Made by a program: the position numbers and the translations under genes. The notes beneath the pieces were generated by a model, which was given only the letters and a program-made list of their open reading frames with translations, was not told where the DNA came from and made no database searches. Positions 56,302-64,000 of a DNA stretch of 64,000 nt are shown here, piece after piece (the stretch's first letter is position 1; every line of letters starts with the position of its first letter). Where the stretch lies: assembly GCA_027311865.1 (NCBI GenBank), contig DAICYC010000002.1, positions 1 to 64,000 on the forward strand. The letters run 5' to 3'. The DNA comes from Candidatus Saccharimonadota bacterium. Lineage in GTDB: Bacteria > Patescibacteriota > Saccharimonadia > Saccharimonadales > Saccharimonadaceae.

Positions 56302-57957
56302 ATGGCCGACTTTGAACTGCCACTAGGTAAGCGAACGCGGTTCTATCGATTCTTTGAGATGGTTCCGGCGATCTTTAGCTACGGGGCTTTTATTTTATTG
56401 ATTGTCTTGTCAATAATTTCGCCACTTTGGGCAGCCATCTATACACTTATCATCATCACGACCATGTTAGTGAAGGCGATTGGTATCGTTTATCACACGA
56501 TTCGTGGTCATCAACGTCTCGAAAAGGCTATGCGAATTGACTGGCTGGGGCGATTATCGGATATGGAAAAGCCAAAAGCGGCTTATGTTTATAGACGAGA
56601 TGAGCCAACTAATTCTTATGGTGCTTTGCAGCATGTCGAGAACCTCAGGTTGGCCGCGGCCGACCCGGAGGCCTTTCCGAAGCCATCGTCGCTGTATCAA
56701 CTGGTGATCGTCGCGGCTTATAATGAAGACTATGAAATTATTGAACCGACAATCCAATCGGTAGCCGATTCACACTACGACGCCAAGCAGATGGTCGTGG
56801 CGTTAGCCTATGAGGAGAGGGGTGGGCTTGCGATGGAGCAGACGGCCCGTCGTCTCGAAGCGCACTTCAAGGGGGTTTTTGCTGATTTTGTTATCGTCAA
56901 GCATCCGCGTGATTTGCCGAATGAAGTTGTCGGCAAGGGTGGCAACATTACCTACGCCGGCAAGCAGATGCAGGCGTGGTTCGATGATCGAAAGATTAAT
57001 TATCGAGACGTAATCGTGACGACGCTTGATTCCGATAATCGCCCGCACCCGTCGTATTTTGCTTATACGACTTATGAATTTGTCGTTAACGAAGATCGTA
57101 AGCACCTGGCCTATCAACCGATTGCCTTATTCTTTAATAACATCTGGGATGCTCCGGCTCCGATGCGGGTGGTGGCGACCGGCAATACTTTTTGGAATAT
57201 CATCAGTGCTATGCGCCCGCATATTTTGCGGAATTTTGCTTCGCACTCGCAGCCGATGGAGGCTTTGGTGGAGATGGATTGGTGGAGTACCCGGACGGTT
57301 GTCGAAGACGGTCATCAGTTCTGGCGCAGCTACTTTTACTTTAACGGTAATTATTCGGTTCATCCGGTGTATATTCCGATTTACCAGGATGCGGTCATGG
57401 ATGTTACCTACACCAAGACACTCAAGGCTCAGTTCGTTCAACTTCGCCGTTGGATGTACGGCGCATCCGATATTCCTTATATCGCCTCGCACATCTTTAA
57501 AAAGAAGCGGACCGTACCATTCTGGCCGGCCTTCGTGTGGTTTGTGCGGGCACTTGACGGCTACGTCACGGCGGCTAGCGTTTCGATTATTGTGGCCTTT
57601 GGTGGCTGGGTACCGCTATTCATTAACAGTGAAGCCTACAACAACGTTGTTGCTCATCAACTACCAGACGCCATCAGTGTGATTCAACGGATCGCGTTGA
57701 TTGGTCTATTGGTGATGGTCTTCTTGGCTTTAAAGATGCTGCCGCCGCGGCCAGCACGCTACAAGCGACATCGCAATATATTCATGGTCCTTCAGTGGGT
57801 TCTGATGCCAGTGGCTGCCATCGTCTACTTGTCGTTTGCGGCGCTCAACGCACAGGCTCGCTTGTTCGCCGGTAAGTACCTGACCAAATTCGACGTTACC
57901 ACTAAAGCGACTGTTGCTCAGCAGGAACTGGCGAAAAAGAAAAAGTCAGCTGCCTAG
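56302..57957 (+). CDS. Membrane glycosyltransferase family 2-like protein
   Basis: LVIVAAYNEDYEIIEPTIQSVADSHY, VTTLDSDNRPHPSYF, QLRRWMYGASDIPYI; start ATG 56302. Confidence 0.78.
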   Translation: MADFELPLGKRTRFYRFFEMVPAIFSYGAFILLIVLSIISPLWAAIYTLIIITTMLVKAIGIVYHTIRGHQRLEKAMRIDWLGRLSDMEKPKAAYVYRRDEPTNSYGALQHVENLRLAAADPEAFPKPSSLYQLVIVAAYNEDYEIIEPTIQSVADSHYDAKQMVVALAYEERGGLAMEQTARRLEAHFKGVFADFVIVKHPRDLPNEVVGKGGNITYAGKQMQAWFDDRKINYRDVIVTTLDSDNRPHPSYFAYTTYEFVVNEDRKHLAYQPIALFFNNIWDAPAPMRVVATGNTFWNIISAMRPHILRNFASHSQPMEALVEMDWWSTRTVVEDGHQFWRSYFYFNGNYSVHPVYIPIYQDAVMDVTYTKTLKAQFVQLRRWMYGASDIPYIASHIFKKKRTVPFWPAFVWFVRALDGYVTAASVSIIVAFGGWVPLFINSEAYNNVVAHQLPDAISVIQRIALIGLLVMVFLALKMLPPRPARYKRHRNIFMVLQWVLMPVAAIVYLSFAALNAQARLFAGKYLTKFDVTTKATVAQQELAKKKKSAA

Positions 57958-57983
57958 TTTATCAAAACTTTACCGGGAATATA

Positions 57984-58015
57984 GAAATCCCCGAACCGTA
58001 GTGGTCGGGGATTTC
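57984..58015 (+). terminator. Intergenic hairpin (convergent side of GT2-like gene and small ORF)
   Basis: GAAATCCCCGA-accgtagtgg-TCGGGGATTTC. Confidence 0.65.
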
Positions 58016-58053
58016 GTTTGCTTGATCAGCGTGACGTAGCGAAGGGCGGACGA

Positions 58054-58179
58054 TTAAATCGTACGTTCGCGGACGTCGCGTTTGATTTCGCGCAGCGTCT
58101 TGTTGTATTCGAACGACAACGCGAAGCGATCAAGCGCAGTCGGTTTTTGTGTCTGTTCAATCTGTTCTTTGTGACGCAT
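58054..58179 (-). CDS. Small 41-aa ORF MRHKEQIEQTQKPTALDRFALSFEYNKTLREIKRDVRERTI (not in ORF track)
   Basis: Promoter TTGACA-17 nt-TAATAT then GTAAGT-ATG (minus strand); terminator hairpin downstream. Confidence 0.6.
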   Translation of the reverse strand: MRHKEQIEQTQKPTALDRFALSFEYNKTLREIKRDVRERTI

Positions 58180-58350
58180 ACTTACATATTAGCATAAACA
58201 CTATAAATTGTCAATAGAACAGGTGTCGCGCCGTGATATCGTCTGTGATATACAAAGTCTGTTTCAATTCACAAAGTGATGGTGGAAAAGTCGTGGCCGA
58301 CTGTGGGCAAATAAAAAACCGCCGCTAACGGCGATCTGGTTGGTTCAATC

Positions 58351-58427
58351 TGGTGGGTCCTAGAGGGCTCGAACCTCTCACCTCCACAACGTCAATGTGG
58401 CGCTCTAGCCAAATGAGCTAAGGACCC
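58351..58427 (-). tRNA. tRNA-Val(GAC)
   Basis: Minus: GGGTCCT...CCACA-TTGACGT-TGTGG...GAGAGG-TTCGAGC-CCTCT-AGGACCC-A-CCA. Confidence 0.93.
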
Positions 58428-58514
58428 AGACTGGTGAACTTAGATAATGATAGCACCCTGACGGCTTTGGTGCAAGCTAATGACAGTGGTGGAGGGGAGT
58501 GCTATAATCAAATC

Positions 58515-58700
58515 AAGCGCTGATGCGACCTAACCAATCGCGGAGCTTCGTCGGTGTGGCTTCGTACGAAACGAGCCTCATAAGTTAAACGTCCGGTGGA
58601 ACCGTCCGCATCAGTGGACCCGAGACATGTGATTGTTGGATTTAAGCGTCAGCTTGAAACCGTCGACCGCATGTTTCTTTTAATTAACAAAGGAGTAAAT
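58515..58700 (+). promoter_or_regulatory. Structured thrS leader; candidate T-box-like tRNA-Thr sensor
   Basis: TATAAT 58503; TGGAACC at 58597-58603 (UGGNACC with N=A, complementary to UCCA of tRNA-Thr); CTGATGCG (58520) / CGCATCAG (58607) 8-bp stem; several hairpins; RBS aaaggag before ATG 58701. Confidence 0.45.
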
Positions 58701-60506
58701 ATGTCAGATCACCTCTATGCTATGCGCCACAGCTTGGCCCACATTATGGCGTCGGCCGTTAAAGAACTTTGGCCAGAAGCCAAGTTTGGTGTCGGTCCGG
58801 TCGTCGAGAACGGCTTTTATTACGATATTGATTTGGATGGTCATACTATTTCCGTTGATGACTTCAAGCAAATTGAGAAAAAGATGCGTCGGATTATCAG
58901 TCAAGATCAGACTTTTGATCATCAGATGATGTCGCTTGAAAAAGCCAAAGACTGGGCGAAAGATAATAATCAGCCCTACAAGTCAGAATTACTTAACGAT
59001 CTCGGTCGCGCGGGTACGACCATCGCTCGGGACCTTGATGTCAACGAGTTGGGGCTCGACGGCGACGGCGAAAATGCTGTCAAAGAAGTGTCGTTTTATC
59101 AAAATGGCGAGTTCCTCGATTTGTGTCGAGGGCCGCATGTTCATTCGACTGGCGAGGTGGGGGCTTTCAAGTTAATGCGGGTCGCCGGCGCTTATTGGCG
59201 CGGTAAGGAAACTAACCCACAGATGCAGCGATTGTACGGTGTGGCTTTCGAGACGCAGGCCGAGTTAGATGATTACCTTGAGCGCCTCGAAATGGCCAGG
59301 CAGCGCGATCATCGTAAATTGGGCGTCGAGCTAGACTTGTTCAGTAGCTCGAAACTGATTGGGGCTGGCCTTCCACTATTTACACCTCGAGGAACGATTT
59401 TACGGGATAAGTTAAACGACTTGGCGCAGCGTTATCGTCTCGATAGGGGATATCAGAAAGTCTGGATTCCGCACATTGCCAAGCTTGATACCTATAAAAC
59501 CTCTGGACACTTCGAGAAGTTTCCCGAATTGCTTCGCTTTACATCGACGGAATCGGGTGATGAATTGGCATTAAAGCCAGTTAACTGCCCGCACCATACG
59601 CAGATTTTTGCCGCCCGGCCGCGTAGCTATCGTGATTTACCGATTAAGTACCTCGAAACGACCGCCGTCTATCGGGATGAAAAGAGCGGTGAATTGGGTG
59701 GACTGAGTCGTGTTCGAGCGATCACTCAGGATGATTCACACGTGTTTTGTACCGAAGATCAGGTCGAGGCTGTTTTTGCTGAATTAATTGAGAGTGCTCA
59801 GGATATGTATGGACTGCTGGGGCTGGGTCTGTCGTTGCGTCTATCATTTCGCGACGAAGCTGATAATTATCTAGGCGAGCGGGCGACTTGGGACAAGGCT
59901 GAGCAGTCAATTCGATCACTGGCTGAACGCTTCGAGCTCGATTTTGAAGTCGGCGTTGGTGAAGCGGCTATTTATGGTCCAAAGATGGACTTTATGGCAA
60001 CCGATGCGCTGGGTCGACAATTCCAGCTCGCTACCGTTCAGCTCGACTACGCTCAACCGGAACGCTTCGATCTCGAATACACTGCCGAAGATGGCAGCAA
60101 GCAGCGACCGGTTATGGTTCACTGTGCTTTGCTTGGGTCAATCGAGCGATTCATGAGTATCTACATCGAGCATACCGGCGGTTGGTTCCCATTCTGGTTG
60201 GCTCCGGAACAACTAAGAATTCTAACTATCAATGATACGGTGGCTGACTATGTTGATGAAATTCGACAGATTTTAGATAATGTCGTTCTGAATCATCCTA
60301 TTAAGCATAACGAACTGCGCTTTATGATTGATAATCGTAACGAATCGCTAGGCAAGAAAATTCGTGAAGCCACGGCCATGAAAATACCGGTCCAGCTAAT
60401 CGTCGGACCAAAGGACATGGAGTCACGCGAAGTGAGTGTTCGAACTCAGGCCGGTGAATCAAAAGTCGCTATCGATCAGCTAGTCGACTACTTGAACGAG
60501 CTGTAA
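58701..60506 (+). CDS. thrS: Threonyl-tRNA synthetase (no N-terminal TGS domain)
   Basis: MRHSLAHIMASAVKELWP, FYYDIDLDG, LKPVNCPHHTQIF, RVRAITQDDSHVFC; start ATG 58701. Confidence 0.96.
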   Translation: MSDHLYAMRHSLAHIMASAVKELWPEAKFGVGPVVENGFYYDIDLDGHTISVDDFKQIEKKMRRIISQDQTFDHQMMSLEKAKDWAKDNNQPYKSELLNDLGRAGTTIARDLDVNELGLDGDGENAVKEVSFYQNGEFLDLCRGPHVHSTGEVGAFKLMRVAGAYWRGKETNPQMQRLYGVAFETQAELDDYLERLEMARQRDHRKLGVELDLFSSSKLIGAGLPLFTPRGTILRDKLNDLAQRYRLDRGYQKVWIPHIAKLDTYKTSGHFEKFPELLRFTSTESGDELALKPVNCPHHTQIFAARPRSYRDLPIKYLETTAVYRDEKSGELGGLSRVRAITQDDSHVFCTEDQVEAVFAELIESAQDMYGLLGLGLSLRLSFRDEADNYLGERATWDKAEQSIRSLAERFELDFEVGVGEAAIYGPKMDFMATDALGRQFQLATVQLDYAQPERFDLEYTAEDGSKQRPVMVHCALLGSIERFMSIYIEHTGGWFPFWLAPEQLRILTINDTVADYVDEIRQILDNVVLNHPIKHNELRFMIDNRNESLGKKIREATAMKIPVQLIVGPKDMESREVSVRTQAGESKVAIDQLVDYLNEL

Positions 60507-60508
60507 GT

Positions 60509-61399
60509 ATGCTGGTGAGTCGGGCAAGCTCGTTGCCGTTAGTCGTGATTGTTGGCCCTACGGCCAGCGGCAAGACCGCACTGGCCATTGATATTGCTGA
60601 ACGACATAACGGTGAAATAATCTGCGCCGACTCGCGCACTGTTTATAAAGGACTTGATATTGGAACCGCCAAGCCGACTCCGGCCGACCAGGCGAGAGTG
60701 CCGCATCATGGACTCGATTTGGTTGAGCCGGATGAATCTTTCTCGGCGGCTGATTTCAAGTCCTATGCCAATCAGAAAATTGCTGAAATCCGTCAGCGGG
60801 GACGAATGCCGGTTCTGGTCGGCGGGACTGGGCTATATGTTGATTCGGTTATCTATGACTATCAATTCGGACCACCAGTGGATAAAGAGCGTCGCCAAGA
60901 GTTGTCGATGATGACTATCGAAGAGCTGCATGAATATTGCCATAAGCACAACGTTCCGTTACCGGAAAATATTTACATCAAGCGCTATGTGGTTCGGTCA
61001 ATTGAACAACAAGGACTTAATCAACAGAGACGAGACACTCCGATAAGCAATTCCATTGTTGTCGGAATATCGACAGATAGGGATGTGTTGAAACAAAGAA
61101 TTGTCCAGCGGGCGAGCCAACTTTTCGCGGCCGGTATGCTCGACGAAGCCCTCGAGGCTGGTCGCAAATACGGTTGGGATAATGAAGCTATGACTGGAAA
61201 TATCTACCGACTAGCTCGTCAATATTGCGATGGTGAGCTGACGCTGGATCGAGTCAAAGAGCGTTTCGTGACTCTCGATTGGCAACTGGCGAAGCGCCAG
61301 CTGACGTGGTTGAAGCGACGTGAACACATTCATTGGGATGAGCCCGATCAGTTGGTCGAGTATCTCGACCAGGCTATCGCCCTGGCGAACAATTCGTGA
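60509..61399 (+). CDS. miaA: tRNA dimethylallyltransferase
   Basis: VIVGPTASGKTALAIDIAE, SRTVYKGLDIGTAKP, LVGGTGLYVDSVIY, KRQLTWLKR. Confidence 0.95.
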   Translation: MLVSRASSLPLVVIVGPTASGKTALAIDIAERHNGEIICADSRTVYKGLDIGTAKPTPADQARVPHHGLDLVEPDESFSAADFKSYANQKIAEIRQRGRMPVLVGGTGLYVDSVIYDYQFGPPVDKERRQELSMMTIEELHEYCHKHNVPLPENIYIKRYVVRSIEQQGLNQQRRDTPISNSIVVGISTDRDVLKQRIVQRASQLFAAGMLDEALEAGRKYGWDNEAMTGNIYRLARQYCDGELTLDRVKERFVTLDWQLAKRQLTWLKRREHIHWDEPDQLVEYLDQAIALANNS

Positions 61400-61437
61400 T
61401 AAGATAGAACACGAAAGTTATACGAGGGACGCCACTC

Positions 61438-62052
61438 ATGATAGATGCATTGTTCGGATCAAAAACGAGAGTTAAACTCTTGCATCTTTTCATGAACCAT
61501 CCGGGTGAGGCTTTTTATGTTCGCGAAATTACTAGACTCATTGAAGAGCAGATCAACTCGGTCCGCCGTGAACTGTCTAATATGATGGGGGTTGGTGTAA
61601 TCACTAGTGATAGTGCTGACAACAAACTCTATTATAAGGTCAACGAAGACTATGAATTCTATACGGCCCTACGGGCGATCTTTGCCAATGAGCCGATTGC
61701 CGTCACGACGTCGGCGGCGCCAGCGGCCACGGACGATGCGGCGGTTGTCGGTCGTTTCGAGTCAATTCTCGAAACAGTACCAGCTCTGCGTCTGGCGGTC
61801 GTGGCTGGGTCGTTGGTTCGTGGCTCATCGAGTCCAGTTGACCTATTGATAGTCGGTAATGTTTCAGCCGCCAAGGTGGCTGCGGCCGTCAAGGCCATTG
61901 AGCGCCAGGAGAAACAAGAACTCAATTACACGGTTCTGCCTTATGACGAGTTTTACTACCGCTTAAGCGTCCGCGATAAGTTCTTGACGCAAATATTAAC
62001 CGCCAAACATTCCATCGTCATAGATAAAGATAACGTCCTGCGACAGAAATAA
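61438..62052 (+). CDS. Winged-helix protein with nucleotidyltransferase-like C-terminus
   Basis: LFGSKTRVKLLHLFMNHPGEAFYVREITRLI...; VVAGSLVRGSSSPVDLLIVG NTase-like remnant. Confidence 0.65.
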   Translation: MIDALFGSKTRVKLLHLFMNHPGEAFYVREITRLIEEQINSVRRELSNMMGVGVITSDSADNKLYYKVNEDYEFYTALRAIFANEPIAVTTSAAPAATDDAAVVGRFESILETVPALRLAVVAGSLVRGSSSPVDLLIVGNVSAAKVAAAVKAIERQEKQELNYTVLPYDEFYYRLSVRDKFLTQILTAKHSIVIDKDNVLRQK

Positions 62053-62061
62053 GGAGACAAT

Positions 62062-62700
62062 ATGCTAGAAATCGAATACAAAGGTGGTAACACCGTCACT
62101 ATCGGTACCAAGCAGGCGACGATAATCGTCGACCCCAAGGCTTCGTTAGTCGGCTTGAAAGATATTTCCACTAAAGGACAGATCGAACTGGCCACCGAAG
62201 ACCGCTTTGCGCTGAATAACGCTGATGCGACGCTCAACATCGAAGGTCCGGGTGAGTACGGTATCGCCAAGTTTGATATTAGGGGTATCGCAGCCCAGCG
62301 TCATCTCGATACCGAGAATCAGCCGCTGATTTCAACAATGTATCGGATTGAAGTAAACGATGTGCGGATTGGTGTTATCGGAAATATTTACGAAAAGCTC
62401 CAAGACGACCAGCTCGAAGAACTCGGTGTGATTGACATTTTGATTTTGCCAGTCGGTGGTAACGGTTATACGCTTGATGCCACGGCAGCTGCTGGGTTGA
62501 CTCGTCAAATTAGTCCGAAAGTCGTTATCCCAGTTCATTATGCTGATGCTAATTTGAAGTATGAGGTGCCACAGGATGACGTCGAAGTTTTTGTTAAGGA
62601 GCTCGGCGCCACAGTCGAAGAATCGTCTAAATTAAAAATTAAGCAAGCTTCTCAATTACCGGCCGGACTGACGATCGTTAAACTTGATCGAACGGCTTGA
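62062..62700 (+). CDS. MBL-fold (UPF0173-like) protein with degenerate metal motif
   Basis: TIIVDPKASL...GEYGIAKFDIRGI...DILILPVGGNGYTLDATAAAGLTRQISPKVVIPVHYAD. Confidence 0.65.
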   Translation: MLEIEYKGGNTVTIGTKQATIIVDPKASLVGLKDISTKGQIELATEDRFALNNADATLNIEGPGEYGIAKFDIRGIAAQRHLDTENQPLISTMYRIEVNDVRIGVIGNIYEKLQDDQLEELGVIDILILPVGGNGYTLDATAAAGLTRQISPKVVIPVHYADANLKYEVPQDDVEVFVKELGATVEESSKLKIKQASQLPAGLTIVKLDRTA

Positions 62701-62720
62701 GGTTAATCGTACTGACTAAC

Positions 62721-62750
62721 AAAAACTCCCTGACTAATCAGGGAGTTTTT
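62721..62750. terminator. Symmetric bidirectional terminator between MBL gene and rpmB
   Basis: AAAAACTCCCTGA-ctaa-TCAGGGAGTTTTT. Confidence 0.92.
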
Positions 62751-62767
62751 GTTTGAGGTTGATTGGC

Positions 62768-62962
62768 TTAGGCGAGAAGGCCTTTTTTCTTGAGCGTTCG
62801 AATCGCTTGCGTGCTGAGAACCATAGTGACTTTTTGGCCGTCAACAAAGAAAGTTTTCTTTTGTAGATTTGGCTTAAAGACACGGTTCGTGCGACGCAAA
62901 GAGAAGCTCACATTGTTGCCAAATTGCTTGCCTTTACCGGTTAATTCGCATCGTGCTGTCAT
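62768..62962 (-). CDS. rpmB: 50S ribosomal protein L28
   Basis: MTARCELTGKGKQFGNNVSFSLRRTNRVFKPNLQKKTFFVDGQKVTMVLSTQAIRTLKKKG. Confidence 0.93.
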   Translation of the reverse strand: MTARCELTGKGKQFGNNVSFSLRRTNRVFKPNLQKKTFFVDGQKVTMVLSTQAIRTLKKKGLLA

Positions 62963-63070
62963 TGTTATTACTCCTTATCAGGACACTGCGATACATTGTA
63001 CACTTTTTCCTCTGTTGGGTCAAGGGCAGTCGACGGTTCTAACTGGCCGCGAATAGGTTATAATGAGGCG

Positions 63071-63700
63071 ATGGATATTATTACGACAATTCTTATTGTG
63101 TTGGGTACTGTCTTGATTTCGATGACGCTTCACGAGGCGATGCACGCTTTCGTGGGTTATTGGCTGGGTGATGATACGGCTAAGCTACAGGGTCGCTTGA
63201 CGTTGAATCCAATCAAGCACATCGACCCTTTTTTGACAGTTTTGTTACCGCTGACTTTGGCGGCAATCGGTGCTCCAATTTTTGGTGGCGCCAAGCCAGT
63301 TCCCTTTAATCCCGATCGGGTCAGGGGAGGCGACTGGGGTGCTGCGCTGGTGGCGCTCGGCGGACCACTGACCAATCTGGTCCTGGCGTTCGTTGGCTAT
63401 GGTGTCTGGGTGTTGCTCGGTTCACCTCTCGGGTCGTTGTTGTCGATAGTTTTGATGACCTTCGTCTTGGTCAATCTCGGATTTTTCGTTTTTAACATGC
63501 TGCCGTTGCCGCCACTGGATGGTTCGCGAGTGATTTATGCCTTGGCACCGGAATTCGTGCGCACTTTCATGCGATTTATGGAGAGCTATGGATTGATTTT
63601 TATCTTCGCAATCGTGCTCCTGGCTTCCCAGCCGTTAGGCTTGTTTATATCAGGTGCCATCGACTATATTCTCGCTGGCTTTCAATTTATTTTCAGCTAA
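63071..63700 (+). CDS. Site-2 protease family (M50) membrane metalloprotease
   Basis: TLHEAMHAFVGYWLGDDTAKLQGRLTLNPIKHIDP, FNMLPLPPLDGSRV; start ATG 63071. Confidence 0.92.
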   Translation: MDIITTILIVLGTVLISMTLHEAMHAFVGYWLGDDTAKLQGRLTLNPIKHIDPFLTVLLPLTLAAIGAPIFGGAKPVPFNPDRVRGGDWGAALVALGGPLTNLVLAFVGYGVWVLLGSPLGSLLSIVLMTFVLVNLGFFVFNMLPLPPLDGSRVIYALAPEFVRTFMRFMESYGLIFIFAIVLLASQPLGLFISGAIDYILAGFQFIFS

Positions 63701-63720
63701 CTAGTGCTATAATAAGACGT

Positions 63721-63868
63721 GTCCAACCGGGCCAAAGGTACATATGATTTTCCGATATCATATGATAGGGAAGCCATACGCTTAACTCCGTGGAGTTGAG
63801 CTGAGGTCAACCACCGTATTCGTACGTGGGAAACTATCATGCGTACTGGCGGGCCGGCTGGACTTTTT
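63721..63868 (+). ncRNA. Putative structured ncRNA of unrecognised class (~148 nt) ending in an intrinsic terminator
   Basis: TATAAT 63708-63713; terminal helix GTCCAaCCGGgCC (63721-63733)/GGgCCGGcTGGAC (63851-63863) followed by TTTTT; internal hairpins P2-P5 and possible pseudoknot. Confidence 0.7.
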
Positions 63869-63908
63869 GTTTGCCCAGAAGTCGATCAGCTCATGCTAAA
63901 ATAAGCTT

Positions 63909-64000
63909 ATGTTAATGCCGCGCCGGACAGGGTTCACAATCATTGAAGTCATGGTCGTTGTCGTAGTGGCGATAATGGTGAGTGAGTTTAAATCCCATGA
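63909..64000 (+). CDS. Prepilin-like protein, N-terminal part (3' truncated by window edge)
   Basis: MLMPRRTGFTIIEVMVVVVVAIMV; TAAAAT 6 nt upstream of ATG. Confidence 0.75.
   Translation, partial: MLMPRRTGFTIIEVMVVVVVAIMVSEFKSH

Noticed and set aside
58596-58700. Upstream in-frame extension of thrS (GTG 58596)
   Set aside because: Falls in the structured leader; ATG 58701 has a proper AAAGGAG RBS and gives the expected ThrRS N-terminus.
1-64000. CRISPR array, prophage, toxin-antitoxin or defence island
   Set aside because: No spaced direct repeats and no recognisable Cas, phage or defence genes; the winged-helix/NTase-like gene at 61438 lacks a partner HEPN-type gene.

Overview
This 64 kb window is densely coded. 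It looks like core genome from a streamlined CPR/Patescibacteria bacterium, most likely Saccharibacteria (TM7)-like; that placement is inferred from protein style and gene content. UGA is a normal stop. I find about 60 protein genes, four tRNAs (Arg-CCT, Asp-GTC, Thr-CGT, Val-GAC), several terminator hairpins and a complete type IV pilus operon (about 39.3-50.9 kb: pilM/N/O-like, pilB, pilT, pilC, pilD and five prepilin-like proteins). A large secreted putative adhesin lies directly upstream of the pilus operon. I found no CRISPR array, rRNA, transposon or prophage. Main points for a second look: (1) a compact ~148-nt structured, promoter- and terminator-flanked RNA at 63721-63868 with a predicted pseudoknot, not recognisable to me as a known class; (2) a very regular architecture in which a TATAAT-like -10 box sits 6-9 nt upstream of the start codon in about 15 genes, implying pervasive leaderless mRNAs; (3) a structured thrS leader carrying TGGAACC, the T-box tRNA-acceptor signature, with the base expected for tRNA-Thr; (4) an unlisted 41-aa ORF at 58054-58179 (-) behind a near-perfect promoter; (5) loss of metal-ligand residues in DnaG (zinc) and family-4 UDG (Fe-S); (6) a GC-shifted orphan gene at 5456-6016 bounded by an unusually long hairpin. 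All calls come from reading the sequence; no database search was run.
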